Assembly (NCBI RefSeq): GCF_036245475.1
Contig: NZ_BTPM01000001.1
Location: 3,100,001-3,164,000 of the forward strand
DNA length: 64,000 bases
Reading direction: 5' to 3'
DNA from: Vibrio sp. 10N
GTDB lineage: Bacteria; Pseudomonadota; Gammaproteobacteria; Enterobacterales; Vibrionaceae
The notes beneath the pieces were generated by a model. The model ran no database searches. It was not told where the DNA came from and worked only from the letters and a program-made list of their open reading frames with translations. This document shows, piece by piece, positions 30,228 to 39,370 of this stretch; the first letter of the stretch is position 1, and each line of letters begins with the position of its first letter. Made by a program: the position numbers and the translations under genes.

Positions 30228-30680
30228 TTACTCAGCAGCAACAACTTGTAGTGCGATTTGAGCGAAAACTTCAGAGTGAAGTTGAACGCTGATCTCGAAC
30301 TCACCAGTTGTACGTAGAGCACCTTCAGGTAGGCGAACTTCGCTCTTAGCAACTTCAACGCCTGCAGCAGTGATAGCGTCAGCGATGTCACGAGTACCGA
30401 TAGAACCGAATAGTTTGCCTTCGTCACCAGCTTTAGAAGCGATAACAACAGCTTCTAGAGCGTTAACTTTTTCAGCACGAGCTTCAGCAGCAGTTAGTTG
30501 CTCAGCTACTTTAGCTTCTAGTTCAGCGCGACGAGCTTCGAACATTTCAACGTTAGATTTAGTTGCCATTACAGCCTTACCTTGTGGGATAAGGAAGTTA
30601 CGAGCGTAACCAGATTTAACATTAACTGTATCGCCAAGACCACCTAGGTTACCGATTTTATCAAGTAGAATAACTTGCAT
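30228..30680 (-). CDS. rplI: Large-subunit ribosomal protein bL9
   Basis: This 150-residue protein starts [17 protein letters not shown] and contains [22 protein letters not shown], the bL9 signature, then a long connecting helix and a C-terminal 23S-binding domain. It is the last gene of rpsF-rpsR-rplI. Confidence 0.98.
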   Translation of the reverse strand: MQVILLDKIGNLGGLGDTVNVKSGYARNFLIPQGKAVMATKSNVEMFEARRAELEAKVAEQLTAAEARAEKVNALEAVVIASKAGDEGKLFGSIGTRDIADAITAAGVEVAKSEVRLPEGALRTTGEFEISVQLHSEVFAQIALQVVAAE

Positions 30681-30710
30681 TGTTTAATCCTCTTTTCTAA
30701 ACGGTGCCGA

Positions 30711-30941
<231 letters not shown>

Positions 30942-31015
30942 CTATCTCCTGATCTAAATTAAAGTCTTGATGTCGGTAATGGATAACCACTACCAAGTAC
31001 TAATTGAGTAACGAA

Positions 31016-31405
31016 TTACTCTGCAGATGCTTCTGGCTTAGCTTCTGTACGCTCTTCACGACGTGGAGCACGCTCAGAACGCTCTTCTTTCTGCTTAAGC
31101 ATGATAGAAGGCTCAGTAACAGCTTTCTTAGTACGCATGATCATGTTACGTAGAACTGCATCGTTGAAACGGAAAGCAGTTTCTAGCTCATCAATTGCTT
31201 CTTGTGGCGCTTCAACGTTCATTAGAACGTAGTGCGCTTTGTGAAGCTTGTTGATTGGGTAAGCCAGTTGACGACGGCCCCAGTCTTCTAGACGGTGGAT
31301 AGTACCGTTAGCTTCAGTGATAGAACCAGTGTAACGCTCGATCATGCCAGCAACTTGCTCGCTTTGATCAGGGTGCACCATGAATACGATTTCGTAATGA
31401 CGCAT
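31016..31405 (-). CDS. rpsF: Small-subunit ribosomal protein bS6
   Basis: This 129-residue protein starts [18 protein letters not shown], the bS6 signature. The frame extends 11 codons further upstream, but the ATG at 31405 has AAGGAGC in front. The C-terminal tail is rich in E and R ([20 protein letters not shown]), where RimK-type glutamylation occurs in relatives. It is the first gene of the operon. In E. coli priB follows it; here rpsR follows directly. Confidence 0.97.
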   Translation of the reverse strand: MRHYEIVFMVHPDQSEQVAGMIERYTGSITEANGTIHRLEDWGRRQLAYPINKLHKAHYVLMNVEAPQEAIDELETAFRFNDAVLRNMIMRTKKAVTEPSIMLKQKEERSERAPRREERTEAKPEASAE

Positions 31406-31593
31406 TGGTTGCTCCTTACGGATTATTAGCTTCCACATTTGGCTCGGTCGTCCAGAGGAAGCAAGGAACTAATAAAAAAGACCGAGAATTAAGGACCGCG
31501 AATGTTACAGAAAGGGCGAACAATAAGCAAGCAATTTTAGAGGCGAAACCACCAAGGAAAGTGCCCCGCACTGTCTAAGCGCAAAAAGCCTTG

Positions 31594-32535
31594 CTATTCA
31601 TCAGCATAAATCTTAACCGTTAATGCTCCATCGACGCCAATAGCGGCTCGGTACATGCCAGAACTGTTCATCGCAAAGTGCACATCACCATTAGCATCAA
31701 TGGCGATCAAACCACCCTCTCCGCCCATCGTTTTCAGTTCCCCCTGAATCACAGTCTCAGAGGCTGTGTGTACGTCTTCATTGAGATAGCGCATACGTGC
31801 AGCCACCTCTCCCGCCACCGTTTTTCGAATAAAGTACTCGCCCATACCTGTGGTTGACACCGCGACATTATTATTCTCAGCATAGGTACCTGCGCCTATG
31901 ATGGCAGTATCACCCACTCGACCGTATTTCTTATTGGTCACACCGCCGGTACTGGTCGCAGCAGCTAGGTTGCCCTGCTTATCCAGCGCGACCGCACCTA
32001 CCGTGCCGTATTTCTTATCGTCGGGGTATTTTGATTCCGATAACGCAAACAGCCCTTTTTCTTTCATCGATTGAAGCTGCTCGTAGCGTCGCTCAGTAAA
32101 GAAGTAATCTTGTTCGGTATATTCATGACCTTGCTCAAAAGCAAATTTTTCGGCGCCTTCGCCAATCAAGAGCACGTGGTCACTATCGCGCATCACATCA
32201 CGGGCGAGCGCAATCGGATTTTTAATATGCCGTACCCCCGCCACTGCGCCCGCATCTTGCTCTGCGCCGTGCATCACGGAAGCGTCCATCTCCACCATCT
32301 CATCGTGCGTCAATACCGAGCCTTTGCCTGCATTAAAATGCGGCGAGTCTTCCATGACCGTTACCGCTGCTACCGTGGCATCTAGGGCATCACCGCCTGC
32401 CTCTAATACGGCAGCGCCTGCTTGTACCGATTTACTCAATGCATCAAGTATCTCTTGCTTGAGCTCATCGCTCATCTGCGTTTTTAAAATCGTACCGGCA
32501 CCACCATGAATAGCGATAGCAAAAGGCTGAGTCAT
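31594..32535 (-). CDS. iaaA: Isoaspartyl peptidase / L-asparaginase, plant type
   Basis: This 313-residue N-terminal nucleophile hydrolase is made as a precursor and cleaved before the threonine in KKYGTVGAVAL (near residue 174), giving alpha and beta subunits. Other family marks are IAIHGGAGT at the start, HFNAGKGSVLT and GVTNKKYGRVGD. It removes isoaspartyl residues from dipeptides and hydrolyses asparagine. The ATG has AAGGAAG upstream. No signal peptide is seen. Confidence 0.93.
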   Translation of the reverse strand: MTQPFAIAIHGGAGTILKTQMSDELKQEILDALSKSVQAGAAVLEAGGDALDATVAAVTVMEDSPHFNAGKGSVLTHDEMVEMDASVMHGAEQDAGAVAGVRHIKNPIALARDVMRDSDHVLLIGEGAEKFAFEQGHEYTEQDYFFTERRYEQLQSMKEKGLFALSESKYPDDKKYGTVGAVALDKQGNLAAATSTGGVTNKKYGRVGDTAIIGAGTYAENNNVAVSTTGMGEYFIRKTVAGEVAARMRYLNEDVHTASETVIQGELKTMGGEGGLIAIDANGDVHFAMNSSGMYRAAIGVDGALTVKIYADE

Positions 32536-32582
32536 ACATCACTTCCTTATTATTCGTTCTGTTTCCAAGTACTATAAACGAC

Positions 32583-32607
32583 AAAGGCCTCCCAATGGGA
32601 GGCCTTT
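32583..32607. terminator. Terminator after slyD
   Basis: AAAGGCCTCCC-AAT-GGGAGGCCTTT, a perfect 11-bp stem 14 bases beyond the slyD stop. Confidence 0.85.
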
Positions 32608-32620
32608 GAAAAGCGTGTGA

Positions 32621-33205
32621 TTAGTGAGAACCACAACCGCCGCCACCGCAGCAGCCGTCTTCTTTTTTCTCACCGTGGTCGTCACCACCACAACAGCCAC
32701 CTTCTTCACCGTGACCTTCGCCACCACAGCAGCTACCACCACCTTGGTGAATGTGACCGTGCTCGATCTCTTCTGCTGTTGCTTCGCGAAGTGCTACCAC
32801 TTCAACGTCAAACGTCAGTGTTTGGCCAGCTAGCATGTGGTTACCATCAACCACAACTTCGTCGCCATCAACTTCTGTGACTTCTACAGGGATTGGACCT
32901 TGGTCAGTGTCCGCTAGGAAACGCATACCCACTTCGATGGTATCAACGCCTTGGAATACGTTTGCAGGTACACGCTGAACTAGCGCGTCATTGTGCTCGC
33001 CGTATGCATCTTCTGGAGAAACAGTTGCAGTGAACTTGTCACCTGCTTCCTTGCCTTCAAGTTCCTTTTCTAGGCCAGTGATAAGGTTGTTGTGGCCGTG
33101 TAGGTAATCTAGAGGTGCCTCAACTGTTGCTTGATCAACAACAACACCGTCTTCAGTTTTTACTTGGTACGCTAGGCTTACTACTGCGTTCTTAGCAATT
33201 TTCAT
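32621..33205 (-). CDS. slyD: FKBP-type peptidyl-prolyl isomerase SlyD
   Basis: This 194-residue protein has a split FKBP domain (GVVVDQATVEAPLDYLHG near the start) with the inserted IF chaperone flap in the middle. Its C-terminus is very rich in His and Cys (GGGSCCGGEGHGEEGGCCGG onward), a metal-binding tail that in E. coli supplies nickel to hydrogenase assembly. The Shine-Dalgarno is TTTGGAG. Gene order slyD-yheV-kefB matches E. coli. Confidence 0.96.
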   Translation of the reverse strand: MKIAKNAVVSLAYQVKTEDGVVVDQATVEAPLDYLHGHNNLITGLEKELEGKEAGDKFTATVSPEDAYGEHNDALVQRVPANVFQGVDTIEVGMRFLADTDQGPIPVEVTEVDGDEVVVDGNHMLAGQTLTFDVEVVALREATAEEIEHGHIHQGGGSCCGGEGHGEEGGCCGGDDHGEKKEDGCCGGGGCGSH

Positions 33206-33326
33206 GGATACTCCAAAGGATTGGCACTAAAACTAGGCTGATGCAAGAGCACCCTAGTCTTATCAAAACAATGCCGCCGTTAAGCGGCGTGTGAGCATAT
33301 TATGGGGATAGAAAATAGAAACTCAA

Positions 33327-33530
33327 TCATTCGGGCTTAAAAATACCGATTAATTCTTCATCACTTCGTTCAGATTTTTCTACAGCTTTTGGCGTGCGCT
33401 GCTCCGTGAACTCACAATCCACGCACTCCACCCATTCAACATTGTTCTCAATCCACCAGCGCAGACTGTCTTGTGTTGAACATTTCGGGCAGCTCGCCCC
33501 GGCAATAAATCGTTTCTTGGTACTGCTCAT
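33327..33530 (-). CDS. yheV: YheV-family zinc-ribbon-like protein
   Basis: This 67-residue protein has two CxxC pairs (ASCPKCSTQD and VECVDCEFTE), consistent with a zinc ribbon. Function is unknown. I chose the ATG at 33530 (MSSTKKRFIAG), which has AGGAAG upstream; 11 more codons are open upstream. It follows kefB as in E. coli. Confidence 0.9.
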   Translation of the reverse strand: MSSTKKRFIAGASCPKCSTQDSLRWWIENNVEWVECVDCEFTEQRTPKAVEKSERSDEELIGIFKPE

Positions 33531-33563
33531 GTTACTTCCTACTTTCCAGACGACTCGCGCCAA

Positions 33564-35360
33564 CTAATCCCAAAAATTACGGGACTGTCGGTCGTTTTCC
33601 ATTTCTCGGCCAAAGATTTCTTCGAGCTCTTTTCGAGCCTCTTTTGATCGTTGTGCCAACTCTTTATCTTCACTGTGCTGCGGCAACAGCTCTTTGAGCA
33701 TGGCATTATCCAGCTTTTTAAAGTGCGCTTCTGCGCGCTTGGCCTCATAAGGGTGAAAACCTAGCTCAATCAACGCTTGGCGTCCTAGGTCTAGGGCACC
33801 TAAAAAGGTCTCTCGCGAGTAGCGCTCTACGCCGTGGTTCATTAGCTGGTACGCTTCTACGCGGCTTCGTGCCCGAGCAAGCACCTTAAGCGACGGGAAA
33901 TGCTTATGACACATATCCACTACTTCCATGATCTCCTCCGGTGAGTCAGTACAAACGATGATCGCTTCCGCCTTGTCTGCACCGGCCGCACGCAACAAGT
34001 CAAGTTGAGTCGCGTCACCATAAAACACCTTGTAGCCATACTTTCTAAGTAAGTGGATTTGGCTTGCGTCACTTTCTAGTACGGTGATTTTGACCTTGTT
34101 GGCGTACATCAATCGACCAACAATTTGGCCGAAACGACCAAAGCCAGCAATTATGACTCGTGGTTGCCTATCTTTTACATCGGTTTTAATCGTGGTTTCA
34201 TGCTCTTGATTGAGCGATTTCTCAAACCACTTTTTCTGCCCCATCAGCAACAGCGGAGTGGTGACCATCGATAAGCTCACCACCACCAATAGAAAAGCCG
34301 ACTCTTCAGCGGGCAAAAGCCCCTGTGCACTGGCAGCGGTAAAGATAACGAAGGCGAACTCACCGCCTTGACTCAAAATCGCCGCCATTTTACTGCGCGC
34401 TTTGGGGCGGATCCCAAACAGACGAGCCAAGACATAAAGCAGCAGCCCTTTAATTACCACCAAGGACACCACAGCAAGCAGCACTTTAAATGGCTCGGAT
34501 ACCAACAGCCCCAAATTAACCGCCATACCGACTGCAATGAAGAACAAGCCGAGCAGTAGCCCTTTAAACGGTTCAATGGCGATCTCTAGCTCATGGCGAT
34601 ATTCGCTTTCCGCCAGTAGCACCCCAGCTAAAAAGGTACCCAGTGCCATCGACAAACCGAGCTTTTGCATAAAGGCGGCAATACCTACCACCAACAGCAG
34701 CGCGGCTACAGTGAAGAGCTCACGCACACCACTCATCACCACATAACGAAACAGCGGGCGGATCAAGTAGTGACCACCGACGAGTAACCCGAGTACACCG
34801 GCGAGCATCCATAAAATGTCATCCCAGTTGCCTGTCGTGTTACCCGCCAATACCGGAAGCAGCGCCAACATTGGGATCACCGCGATATCTTGAAACAGCA
34901 ATACCGCAAACCCCGACTGCCCCGTTTCTCCTCCAGCTAAGCCCTGCTCTTCTATTACTTTAAGTGCAATCGCTGTCGAGGAAAGCGCCAGTCCCATTCC
35001 TATCGCTAAACTGGTTTGCCAGCTAAGACCAAACAACGAAGCAATCGCCGACAATATCAAGGTGGTTACCAGCACCTGCGCCCCACCGAGACCCAGTATC
35101 GGTACGCGCATCTGCCACAGTTTTTTCGGATTTAGCTCTAAGCCAATCAAGAACAGCAGCAGCACCACGCCAAATTCTGCGAAATGGAGGATTTCATCCA
35201 CATCACTGATAAGTCCTAGCCCCCATGGGCCAATTGCCACACCCGCCAATAGATAGCCGAGTACACTTCCTAAACCAAAACGCTGGGCAATGGGCACCGC
35301 CACCACTGCGGCAGAAAGAAATATCACACTGCTTTGTAGGAAATCATTCGCCATTGCCAT
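33564..35360 (-). CDS. kefB: Glutathione-regulated potassium efflux antiporter KefB
   Basis: This 598-residue protein has a CPA2-type membrane domain of about 12-13 segments (residues 5-380) and a cytosolic Rossmann RCK/TrkA-N domain starting RVIIAGFGRFGQIVG (near residue 405). A C-terminal charged helix follows. It exchanges K+ for H+ and is gated by glutathione adducts during electrophile stress. It overlaps kefG by 17 bases and has GGAGGCG before its ATG inside the kefG end, so the pair is translationally coupled. Confidence 0.95.
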   Translation of the reverse strand: MAMANDFLQSSVIFLSAAVVAVPIAQRFGLGSVLGYLLAGVAIGPWGLGLISDVDEILHFAEFGVVLLLFLIGLELNPKKLWQMRVPILGLGGAQVLVTTLILSAIASLFGLSWQTSLAIGMGLALSSTAIALKVIEEQGLAGGETGQSGFAVLLFQDIAVIPMLALLPVLAGNTTGNWDDILWMLAGVLGLLVGGHYLIRPLFRYVVMSGVRELFTVAALLLVVGIAAFMQKLGLSMALGTFLAGVLLAESEYRHELEIAIEPFKGLLLGLFFIAVGMAVNLGLLVSEPFKVLLAVVSLVVIKGLLLYVLARLFGIRPKARSKMAAILSQGGEFAFVIFTAASAQGLLPAEESAFLLVVVSLSMVTTPLLLMGQKKWFEKSLNQEHETTIKTDVKDRQPRVIIAGFGRFGQIVGRLMYANKVKITVLESDASQIHLLRKYGYKVFYGDATQLDLLRAAGADKAEAIIVCTDSPEEIMEVVDMCHKHFPSLKVLARARSRVEAYQLMNHGVERYSRETFLGALDLGRQALIELGFHPYEAKRAEAHFKKLDNAMLKELLPQHSEDKELAQRSKEARKELEEIFGREMENDRQSRNFWD

Positions 35361-35958
35361 CGATCGCCTCCTCTGTTGTGAGCGACGACATCATCAATGA
35401 CTCATCAAAAGGATGCATCAACCATTGCCGGTATAGCTCAGCATGTTGATAGCGCTCCATATCGTCCACCCGGCGTGACCAATAGAGCACCAATGGCTCC
35501 ATCCACTGCATCTTACACAGCGCAGCCGTCAATTCGAACGGTTGCAGTATTTGCTCCAACGGGTACTTGTTATACCCCGATTGACTGAAAGCAGACTCTT
35601 TGCCCCCGGTGGTGATCACGCTGCGCCAGAACTTACCTTCCAGCGCACAATCATCACCAAACGCAAAGCCTTTACCCAACACTCGGTCAATCCACTCTTT
35701 GAGCAGTGAAGGACAGGAATACATATACAGCGGATGTTGAAAGACAATCACATCATGTTCCAACAACATTTGATGCTCGGTGCTCACATCAATGAAAAAA
35801 TCAGGATAGAGGGCATATAAGTCGCGTAAAGTGACGTTATCCAGTGACTGGATTTTCTTAAGCATCACTTGGTTGGCGATAGAGTTTTGCGGCTCTGGGT
35901 GTGCGTATATCACCAGAACTTTTGGGGATTGGTTTGAGTGTTGTAATTCTGACGTCAT
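35344..35958 (-). CDS. kefG: KefG, NAD(P)H-quinone-reductase-like subunit of the KefB system
   Basis: This 204-residue flavodoxin-fold protein has VLVIYAHPEPQNSIANQ at the start of the fold, VIVFQHPLYMYSCPSLLKEWIDRVLGKGFAFG and VITTGGKESAFS, the signature of the KefF/KefG ancillary subunits needed for full KefB activity. The frame continues 16 codons upstream to a TTG. I prefer the ATG at 35958 on family length, although AAGGA lies unusually close to it. Confidence 0.92.
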   Translation of the reverse strand: MTSELQHSNQSPKVLVIYAHPEPQNSIANQVMLKKIQSLDNVTLRDLYALYPDFFIDVSTEHQMLLEHDVIVFQHPLYMYSCPSLLKEWIDRVLGKGFAFGDDCALEGKFWRSVITTGGKESAFSQSGYNKYPLEQILQPFELTAALCKMQWMEPLVLYWSRRVDDMERYQHAELYRQWLMHPFDESLMMSSLTTEEAIDGNGE

Positions 35959-36129
35959 TCCTTTAAAACCATCTCCATGCTTACGGCTTCTTAGACCGCC
36001 CTCCAACCAAGTAAGAGCCGGTCAATGTTATTTACCCTAATCTTTAAGGGTAGACAGTGATGATTGTTATTGAAATCATTCTGTTTTTGTTATCAGTTTG
36101 TTCCATCATATACCAAACTTCGTCCTTCG

Positions 36130-36174
36130 TGCAGGTTAGTTTGCCCCTGTTTTCCGCGCTATTTCTAACCTGCA
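36130..36174. repeat. Inverted repeat in the yheS leader
   Basis: TGCAGGTTAG and CTAACCTGCA, 25 bases apart, lie about 85 bases before yheS in the 299-base kefG-yheS divergent region. Leader structures control some ABC-F genes, but no attenuator can be demonstrated here. Confidence 0.4.
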
Positions 36175-36257
36175 ACAAGGGATAAAGATCGACATTTCGG
36201 CACTTTCCTCATAGTATTCGTGGGTCGAAATTTCAATCACTAGCTAGTTGTTTCCTT

Positions 36258-38180
36258 ATGATCACCTTCTCTGATATTCAATTGCTTCGCGGCGGTAAAC
36301 CACTGCTCGACCAAGCTTCTGCCACCATTCACCCTGGTGACAAAGTTGGCCTTGTCGGCAAAAACGGCTGTGGCAAGTCCACTCTGTTTGCGCTGCTTAA
36401 AGACGAGCTGTCCATTGACGCAGGCTCATTTAGCCAACCCTCCCATTGGGAGCTAGCTTGGGTAGCACAGGAAACCCCTGCGTTAGAGCGCACTGCGATT
36501 GAATACGTGATTGATGGCGATCGTGAGTATCGAGCACTGGAGCAGAAGCTTGTCGATGCCGAGCAGCAAGATAACGGTACTCTAGTAGCGGAACTGCATG
36601 GCAAGATCGAAGTCATTGGCGGCTACAGCATCCGTGCTCGCGCGGCAGAGCTTTTAGATGGCCTTGGTTTTAGTCAAGAACAGATGACCTGGAATCTAAC
36701 CCAGTTCTCAGGTGGTTGGCGTATGCGCCTCAACCTAGCACAGGCGCTATTGTGCCGCTCTGATTTATTGCTACTCGATGAGCCGACCAACCACTTGGAC
36801 TTGGACGCCGTGATGTGGCTTGAGCGCTGGCTACAAAGCTATCCGGGTACGCTTATCTTGATCTCGCACGACCGAGACTTTCTTGATCCGATCGTCGGTC
36901 GCATCATTCATATCGAGAATCAACTGCTCAATGAGTACACCGGCAACTACTCTTCATTTGAAGAGCAGCGCGCGCAAAAACTCATCTTGCAACAAGCTCA
37001 ATACCAGAAGCAGCAAAAGCAGATGTCACATATGCAGAAGTACATCGACCGCTTCCGCTACAAAGCGTCTAAGGCACGCCAAGCGCAAAGCCGTATCAAA
37101 GCGCTTGAGCGCATGGAAAAAGTGCTCCCAGCCCAGTTTGATAACCCATTTAGCTTCGAGTTTAGAGAGCCTGCAGCACTGCCAAACCCCATCATCATGA
37201 TGGATGACGTATCGGCAGGCTATGATGACAACATCATTCTTGAGAAGATCCGACTGAATCTTGTACCTGGCAGCCGAATTGGTCTTTTGGGTCGCAACGG
37301 TGCGGGTAAATCGACGCTGATCAAATTGCTCTCCGGCGAGCTTGGCGCTAAAGGGGGCGATCTAAATTACTCTCAAGGCGTTAAGATTGGTTACTTTGCC
37401 CAGCACCAACTTGAAACCCTACACCCAGAAGAGACGCCGCTGCAGCACATGATGCAAATCGCACCACAGCACACCGAGCAGCAGCTTCGTGACTATTTGG
37501 GTAGCTTTGGTTTCCAAGGTGATAAAGCACTTGAAAAAGTCGCGCCGTTCTCCGGTGGCGAAAAAGCCAGACTGGTACTCGCGCTTGTGGTGTGGCAAAA
37601 GCCAAACCTATTGCTGCTCGATGAACCGACCAACCACCTTGACCTGGATATGCGCCAAGCCTTAACGCTTGCTCTGCAAACCTTTGAGGGTGCCATGGTT
37701 ATCGTCAGTCACGATCGCTACTTGCTGCGCGCGACCACCGATGACCTATACCTAGTCCACGATCGTCAGGTAGCACCATTCAATGGTGATTTGGTTGACT
37801 ACTATAAGTGGCTGACAGAGCAACAAAAGATCGAGCGTAAAGAGGCTCAGGCAAGTGAGCCGGATAAAACCTCAAACAACAGTGCGGCTGCTAAGAAAGA
37901 GCAAAAGCGTAAAGACGCCGAGTTTCGTAAGCAAACCGCGCCAATTCGCAAAACACTGACAAAGCTTGAAGAAAAAATGGATAAGTTATCCGCCCTCATC
38001 GCTGAGGCAGAAGAGCAATTATCTAATACTTCTCTGTATGATGCGGAAAATAAAGCTAAACTTAATGAAGTACTTGCCAAGCAAGCCTCCAGTAAATCCG
38101 AACTTGAAGAAGTGGAAATGGACTGGATGGCGCAGCAAGAAGTTCTTGAGCAGATGGAACAGGAATTCAATCAGTCATGA
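36258..38180 (+). CDS. yheS: ABC-F family ATPase YheS
   Basis: This 640-residue cytosolic protein has two ABC ATPase domains and no membrane part. Walker A motifs are GKNGCGKST and GRNGAGKST, signatures are FSGGWRMRL and FSGGEKARL, and both Walker B motifs read LLLLDEPTNHLD. A charged linker helix (QKLILQQAQYQKQQKQMSHM) separates them, and a C-terminal coiled coil follows. ABC-F proteins act on stalled ribosomes through the E site; YheS itself has been linked to certain nascent-chain stalls. Confidence 0.96.
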   Translation: MITFSDIQLLRGGKPLLDQASATIHPGDKVGLVGKNGCGKSTLFALLKDELSIDAGSFSQPSHWELAWVAQETPALERTAIEYVIDGDREYRALEQKLVDAEQQDNGTLVAELHGKIEVIGGYSIRARAAELLDGLGFSQEQMTWNLTQFSGGWRMRLNLAQALLCRSDLLLLDEPTNHLDLDAVMWLERWLQSYPGTLILISHDRDFLDPIVGRIIHIENQLLNEYTGNYSSFEEQRAQKLILQQAQYQKQQKQMSHMQKYIDRFRYKASKARQAQSRIKALERMEKVLPAQFDNPFSFEFREPAALPNPIIMMDDVSAGYDDNIILEKIRLNLVPGSRIGLLGRNGAGKSTLIKLLSGELGAKGGDLNYSQGVKIGYFAQHQLETLHPEETPLQHMMQIAPQHTEQQLRDYLGSFGFQGDKALEKVAPFSGGEKARLVLALVVWQKPNLLLLDEPTNHLDLDMRQALTLALQTFEGAMVIVSHDRYLLRATTDDLYLVHDRQVAPFNGDLVDYYKWLTEQQKIERKEAQASEPDKTSNNSAAAKKEQKRKDAEFRKQTAPIRKTLTKLEEKMDKLSALIAEAEEQLSNTSLYDAENKAKLNEVLAKQASSKSELEEVEMDWMAQQEVLEQMEQEFNQS

Positions 38181-38656
38181 CCCGTGAGCACGCATCTTCA
38201 AATCTCACTTTAGAGCACCTATGGCAGTTCAGCCTGCAATATTATGGGGTGCGTGAGGTAAAAGAGGCGTGCTTAAATCTGCAAAATCACTACCACGGCA
38301 ACGTCAATCTACTGTTGCTATTGAAGTGGCTGGACGAACAGGCACTTCGTTTCCATGCCGAGGATTGGCATCACGTCCAATCCTGCCTCGGCCGTACTGA
38401 AAAGCTGCTGCATCAATTTCGCGATATTCGCCGTCAGCTCAAGCACAGCGTGGTTGATAGTTTATATCGTGAAGCGCTTGAGTTTGAACTCAGCCTTGAG
38501 AAACAGCAGCAATCCGACCTCGTTGATTGCATCAATGCGTTAACGCTCAGTCCCAAACAGGATGAACCACTTGTGCTCGGCTACTGTCGCCAACTTGGCG
38601 CTGAGCATCTCGGGCTTATCTTTGCAAAGCCAGTCAGCGAGCTCGTTACCAAATAA
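38177..38656 (+). CDS. TIGR02444 / DUF2390 family protein
   Basis: This 159-residue, mostly helical protein of unknown function matches the TIGR02444 family (LWQFSLQYYGVREVKEACLNLQ). It overlaps the yheS stop by 4 bases (ATGA), so it is translationally coupled to yheS. Its 3' end overlaps the convergent LysE gene by 11 bases. Confidence 0.88.
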   Translation: MTREHASSNLTLEHLWQFSLQYYGVREVKEACLNLQNHYHGNVNLLLLLKWLDEQALRFHAEDWHHVQSCLGRTEKLLHQFRDIRRQLKHSVVDSLYREALEFELSLEKQQQSDLVDCINALTLSPKQDEPLVLGYCRQLGAEHLGLIFAKPVSELVTK

Positions 38657-39242
38657 ACACCACGCATGAAGCGGTAAGCAGCGCCATACTGGAGTTAAAG
38701 CGTCGCCATGCCGTGGGGGTTGCCAGCCAGCGGCGAATAAAAGTACCAAAACCTACCCATACCGACGACGTTTGGATCTGAACCAGCAAAAAGATCACTG
38801 AGATCCCCACCAGTGACCACCAATAGTAGTCACCGTTCAATGCGAACGAACTCACGGCGGTGACCGACATCACCCAAGCTTTTGGATTCAAGTATTGAAA
38901 TGTCATGGCCTCAAAGCAGGTCATGGGTTTGGCTTTGCTGTCAGATTCTCCCTTACTGATCCCAGCAGTTAGAATTCGCCAAGCCAAATACAGCAAATAC
39001 GCGCTCCCCAGCCATTTGAGAACTTCCTGAACCATCGGGTAAGTTTGGAAGATCACGCCAAGACCAGCGCCATTCAATAAGATCAAGCTTATCAAGCCGA
39101 GACCAATTCCAAGAAAGTGCGGGATCGATCTGACATAGCCAAAGTTCGCACCCGACGCTGTCAACATGACGTTATTGGGACCCGGCGTCCCCGTCATGAC
39201 CAGCGCGAACAACGCCACCGATAGCAAAAATGACCACTCCAT
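38646..39242 (-). CDS. LysE/RhtB-family amino-acid exporter
   Basis: This 198-residue inner-membrane protein has about six hydrophobic segments. The family signature ALVMTGTPGPNNVMLTASGANFG is at the start, and QYLNPKAWVMSVTAVSSF is in the middle. The start chosen is ATG 39242 (MEWSFLLSVA); 13 open codons lie upstream. Exporters of this kind remove excess amino acids or homoserine lactones; the substrate is unknown. It is divergent from a MocR regulator across a perfect palindrome, which suggests specific control. Confidence 0.92.
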   Translation of the reverse strand: MEWSFLLSVALFALVMTGTPGPNNVMLTASGANFGYVRSIPHFLGIGLGLISLILLNGAGLGVIFQTYPMVQEVLKWLGSAYLLYLAWRILTAGISKGESDSKAKPMTCFEAMTFQYLNPKAWVMSVTAVSSFALNGDYYWWSLVGISVIFLLVQIQTSSVWVGFGTFIRRWLATPTAWRRFNSSMALLTASCVVFIW

Positions 39243-39263
39243 CCCTCTTCTCCTATTTCCGTA

Positions 39264-39285
39264 AAAATTGTACCGATACAATTTT
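39264..39285. promoter_or_regulatory. Candidate MocR operator between the LysE-type gene and the MocR gene
   Basis: AAAATTGTA-CCGA-TACAATTTT, a perfect 9-bp inverted repeat 22 bases before the exporter start codon, in the 128-base divergent region. The size and position fit a GntR/MocR dimer site. Confidence 0.65.
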
Positions 39286-39370
39286 CATAATTACGTTGAT
39301 TTATTGTTAATTTGAGCACAAAATAACCCTAACAAAGCCATAATTCAGACGCAAAGGATTTATTGTCACC

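Noticed and set aside
32617..32880. His- and Thr-rich plus-strand frames opposite slyD
   Set aside because: They are the complement of the SlyD Gly/Cys/His tail.
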